DNA of 16,686 nt. Source: Pseudomonadota bacterium. Its GTDB lineage: Bacteria; Pseudomonadota; Gammaproteobacteria; Arenicellales; Arenicellaceae. The notes beneath the pieces are model-generated. The model saw nothing but the letters and a program-made list of their open reading frames with translations. It did not search any database and was not told the origin of the DNA. The stretch lies in assembly GCA_018660405.1 (NCBI GenBank), contig JABJKL010000253.1:1-16686 (forward strand), in the 5' to 3' direction. Both the position numbers and the translations under genes were made by a program. Below are positions 14,555 through 16,686 of this stretch, one piece after another (the stretch's first letter is position 1; each line of letters opens with the position of its first letter).

Positions 14555-15037
14555 TTGAAGAAAATCGATCTTGGTCAAACGCTGCAGCTACTCGGAAATG
14601 TGGGCGTTATCGTCGGTATCTTTCTTCTCGTATATGAGCTCAATCAGAATCGGGACTTGATGCAAGCGCAGACACGTCATGAGTTGAGTCAGGGCTTGGT
14701 CGAACTCTTGATAGCAAATAACAGTGATTCGGAGCTTATGAGCATCCGTCTACGCGGAAACAGAGGGGAGGACCTCACTGAATTAGAATTCGAAAGATTT
14801 CAGATGGCGGCGAGTATCGAAATGAGGTATCACGAAGATGTTCACTATCAGTATCGCAATGGTCTTTACGATGAAACCGAGTTTAACGCCCAACGGGAGA
14901 TGTGGAAAAATATTTATGCCGCTATAGGAAGAAAGGTTGTATTTTGCACATCACGCAGTGGATACTCGCCCGAATTTGTAAAAGAGATCGAAGGCTTGCT
15001 AGGGAATTCTGCATGCGAGTCTATAGACGAACAGTAG
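14555..15037 (+). CDS. Hypothetical protein with N-terminal membrane anchor
   Basis: A 160-aa protein I do not recognise by name. It begins with a hydrophobic helix (LQLLGNVGVIVGIFLLVYEL, residues 10-29), then the polar stretch NQNRDLMQAQTRHELSQG. The remainder is helical and charged. This pattern, a short anchor followed by helix-rich soluble region, is common in uncharacterised marine bacterial proteins. The start is TTG at 14555, supported by AGGGG seven bases upstream. Two cysteines lie near the C-terminus. It stands alone between a palindrome cluster and a 240-bp gap. Confidence 0.65.
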   Translation: MKKIDLGQTLQLLGNVGVIVGIFLLVYELNQNRDLMQAQTRHELSQGLVELLIANNSDSELMSIRLRGNRGEDLTELEFERFQMAASIEMRYHEDVHYQYRNGLYDETEFNAQREMWKNIYAAIGRKVVFCTSRSGYSPEFVKEIEGLLGNSACESIDEQ

Positions 15038-15162
15038 TTTTTAGGGGTTTAGCCAATGTGTTGCATTGACCGACTAGCGAACCTCATCATTTTATCGTCT
15101 CGCTAAAGCAAATGGATTGAATCGCTGTTCGACGTTTCCGATGCTTTCAGACCCTGAAATTC

Positions 15163-15183
15163 ATGTTTCGATCAGTGAAACAT
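15163..15183. promoter_or_regulatory. Perfect 7-bp dyad upstream of the GlcG/HbpS-like gene
   Basis: ATGTTTC-N7-GAAACAT is perfectly symmetric in both arms, with 94 bases from its end to the ATG. Two TATACT -10-like boxes (15190-15195 and 15199-15204) follow at once, so a protein bound here would overlap or abut the -35 region. A GG-N10-GC spacing (15216-15229), as in sigma-54 promoters, lies further downstream but matches the rest of that consensus poorly. Nothing else is seen in 15038-15277. Confidence 0.5.
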
Positions 15184-15277
15184 ATGCCTTATACTACTTA
15201 TACTCGCCGGGGACAGGTCTGTAGTCTGCCTTGCCCATCCCGATATAACTACAGTTAGCCGTAGGAGAATATTTAGT

Positions 15278-15787
15278 ATGAAAATTATCATTCGTGTGCT
15301 CGCCATAGCGTCGTTGTTCTGCTTCGCCGCCTTGTCCCACGCTCAGGACCGCGTCGTGCCCATCGAGACGACAGAGCTCTCAATGGCGGATGCGCTCACT
15401 GCTGCAAGCGCTGCGATAGCAAGCTGTGAAGCGGACGGCCATCGTGTTGTCGCTATCGTCTTGAATACGGAAGGCAATATCCAAGTCTTCCTACGCGGCG
15501 ACGGCAGTACGTCGTACGCGATCGATAGCGCCCGAATGAAAGCCTATACGCTTGCCAATCTAGGGCCGATTCGCGATACCGCGACCTCCGGCGGGTTGGC
15601 GAGCAGCATCTTGAGCTCCGGGAACGCGAACCCACAGCTATCGAACATTCCCGGCATGCTGCTGGTCGGGGGTGCCGTCACGATAGTCAAAGACGGTAAG
15701 CGCGCTGGTGTGTTGGGCGTAGCGGGCGCCCCGGGCGGCCAGCTTGACGAAGATTGTGCGACCGACGGCATCAACGCCATTATATAA
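15278..15787 (+). CDS. Exported GlcG/HbpS family heme-binding-like protein
   Basis: A 169-aa protein with a cleavable signal peptide (residues 1-22, ending SHAQD) and one GlcG/HbpS (DUF336) domain. Visible family features are the early helix LTAASAAIASCEADGH, the strand VAIVLNTEGNIQVFLRGDG, the helix DSARMKAYTLAN, and the glycine-rich end PGMLLVGGAVTIVKDGKRAGVLGVAGAPGGQLDEDCA. Proteins of this family bind heme or act in glycolate-linked and alcohol-oxidation gene sets; the role here is not shown. The gene looks richer in G and C than its neighbours. AGGAG lies 10 bases before the ATG. Next to a broken sigma-54 activator. Confidence 0.88.
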   Translation: MKIIIRVLAIASLFCFAALSHAQDRVVPIETTELSMADALTAASAAIASCEADGHRVVAIVLNTEGNIQVFLRGDGSTSYAIDSARMKAYTLANLGPIRDTATSGGLASSILSSGNANPQLSNIPGMLLVGGAVTIVKDGKRAGVLGVAGAPGGQLDEDCATDGINAII

Positions 15788-15860
15788 CTCTGGCGATGAA
15801 TGCGAGTAGCTCAGACCATGCAGGCTTGAGCTGCAGGAGTCTTCGTCATCGGGGGGAATT

Positions 15861-16226
15861 ATGGTCGAGCTGTCGATTCTCAAACAACACGAGTGGCCAG
15901 GGAATATACGCGAATTGAAAAATGTTATTGAACGTGCGGTTATCTCGACTACCGGTAATCGTCTTAGGCTGGATCTTGCGCTACCAAACACTCCCACAGT
16001 AGAACAATCGTCATCTGAATCAACACCGGTGGTTCCTTCGGACTATCGGACCGTCTCGGAATTTAAGGAACTCGAGAAAGCGAATTTAATCGCCGCGCTG
16101 ACACATGCTAACTGGAAGACCTGAGAACCCAATGGGGCTGCAGAAGTGCTGGAGATGAAACCTCCAACATTAGCGTACCAAATGAAGAGTTTTGGAATCA
16201 CCCACCAAGGCAGCACGAAAAATTAA
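15861..16226 (+). pseudogene. Remnant of a sigma-54-dependent Fis-family activator (C-terminal part)
   Basis: The frame begins inside the end of the AAA+ domain: HEWPGNIRELKNVIERAVI at residues 10-28 is the hallmark WPGN-REL motif of sigma-54 activators. Everything upstream, including the Walker and GAFTGA parts, is missing; the upstream sequence in frame is unrelated and reaches a stop at 15807. A TGA at 16122-16124 interrupts the Fis-type helix-turn-helix. Translation in the same frame continues EPNGAAEVLEMKPPTLAYQM and ends at TAA 16224-16226. The interrupted site is usually Ser, and TCA to TGA is one base. So the gene is both 5'-truncated and nonsense-mutated. A short 87-aa product from ATG 15861 is possible but would lack most functions. 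Confidence 0.85.
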
Positions 16227-16230
16227 AGCC

Positions 16231-16269
16231 AAAACGCCCTGAATCACCGTCACCACGTGGGCGTTTTTT
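16231..16269. terminator. Bidirectional intrinsic terminator
   Basis: AAAACGCCC (16231-16239) pairs perfectly with GGGCGTTTT (16259-16267), followed by TTTTTT on the plus strand and preceded by an A-rich stretch that gives T residues on the minus strand. It lies between the converging activator remnant and barrel gene and can serve both. The loop is 19 nt and contains a CACGTG palindrome. Confidence 0.75.
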
Positions 16270-16278
16270 CGGTATTTT

Positions 16279-16686
16279 CTAGAACGTTGACTGCAGGCTG
16301 AAGAAGTAATCGGGGTTTCTCTTAATACTCTGGAAGTCGACTCGTTTGACAACCCCGTCGGCGATATTTCCTACATAAAACGTTTTATCCAGGTTGCGGC
16401 TATCACCATAAATACGATTCGTTTCAATCCGGGCTTTCATATTGGCACTGAAATTATATTCAGCAAAGATGGATACGTGTGAGCCAAAATCGGTAACCTC
16501 ATACAAGGACACATCCTGGCGCTCACGACCGCTGCGCCGATGTGCGTTGAACCCATAGGCTACATTTGAATTCTCAATATCGTGGCGGAAATTAAAAATG
16601 ATGAAATGGGGCGTTGTATTATGTATCGTGCGATTTTCGCCAGTAAACGGATCTGTCGTATCGGAACCTCGATACCTATACGAAAT
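16279..16686 (-). CDS. C-terminal end of a TonB-dependent-receptor-like outer-membrane barrel (5' part outside window)
   Basis: The minus-strand frame is open from the window edge to TAG at 16279-16281, 135 residues. It shows alternating polar and hydrophobic strands with many Tyr, Phe and Asn: FIIFNFRHDI, VAYGFNAHRRS, VSIFAEYNFSANMKARIE. The last residue is phenylalanine (DYFFSLQSTF), the outer-membrane insertion signal. The turns and the RHDIE and FAEYNFS..ARIETN pattern resemble the final strands of TonB-dependent receptors, but the plug and TonB box are outside. Other outer-membrane barrels cannot be excluded. An internal GTG at 16512 is not the start. Confidence 0.7.
   Translation of the reverse strand: MSYRYRGSDTTDPFTGENRTIHNTTPHFIIFNFRHDIENSNVAYGFNAHRRSGRERQDVSLYEVTDFGSHVSIFAEYNFSANMKARIETNRIYGDSRNLDKTFYVGNIADGVVKRVDFQSIKRNPDYFFSLQSTF

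Noticed and set aside
15453..15997. Minus-strand frames opposite the GlcG-like gene and activator remnant
   Set aside because: They are shadows created by codon bias in GC-rich coding DNA and have no family features.
1..16686. CRISPR array, tRNA or rRNA genes
   Set aside because: No regularly spaced repeats, cloverleaf-like segments or rRNA-like sequence were seen on reading the window.

Overview
The window looks like chromosomal DNA of a Gram-negative gammaproteobacterium, probably marine or other free-living. The signs are lipoprotein signal peptides, a TonB-dependent-receptor-like barrel end, a periplasmic DsbA-like protein, an E. coli-type long MsrA, RimO, a DUF6279-type lipoprotein and a TctABC solute uptake system. 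Gene density is bacterial. I saw no rRNA, tRNA, CRISPR array or intact insertion sequence. The species cannot be named from this sequence.

Layout. (1) 1-4205: a partial Gfo/Idh/MocA oxidoreductase on the minus strand, divergent from a tripartite tricarboxylate transporter operon in the order tctB-tctA-tctC. This looks like uptake plus catabolism of an unknown organic acid or polyol acid. (2) 4241-5738: a DUF6279-like lipoprotein on the minus strand, divergent from a TIGR01244/DUF442 phosphatase-like protein. The phosphatase gene has an unusual leader with competing inverted repeats. (3) 5733-7608: a minus-strand set read as Cys-rich lipoprotein, then a membrane-anchored DsbA-like thioredoxin-fold protein, then a DUF1624/YeiB-like membrane acyltransferase. 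(4) 7797-10591: envelope genes on the plus strand. They are a DUF2085 membrane protein whose reading frame has no normal start codon before its signature motif, a second small Cys-rich lipoprotein, and two tandem paralogous membrane proteins. Each paralog carries two copies of an [E/D]-x-W-G-T-x4-W-x-Y-[YF] motif. (5) 10600-11922: rimO, starting 8 bases after the second paralog. (6) 11949-14342: two peptide methionine sulfoxide reductases in different compartments. A cytoplasmic MsrA with a small lipoprotein lies on the minus strand. Divergently, an SRPBCC protein is followed by an exported MsrA. (7) 14343-16686: a region with signs of turnover. It holds a cluster of small palindromes, an unrecognised TTG-start protein, an exported GlcG/HbpS-like protein behind a clear dyad, a decayed C-terminal fragment of a sigma-54 activator, a bidirectional terminator, and the 3' end of an outer-membrane barrel gene on the minus strand.

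How the genes may work together. The clearest functional units are the transporter with its dehydrogenase neighbour and the methionine sulfoxide repair pair. The DsbA-like protein is placed downstream of a Cys-rich lipoprotein, which suggests disulfide maturation of that or similar envelope proteins. The least explained part is the membrane-protein block at 7797-10591. The duplicated WGT-W-YY proteins are the best candidates for something undescribed.
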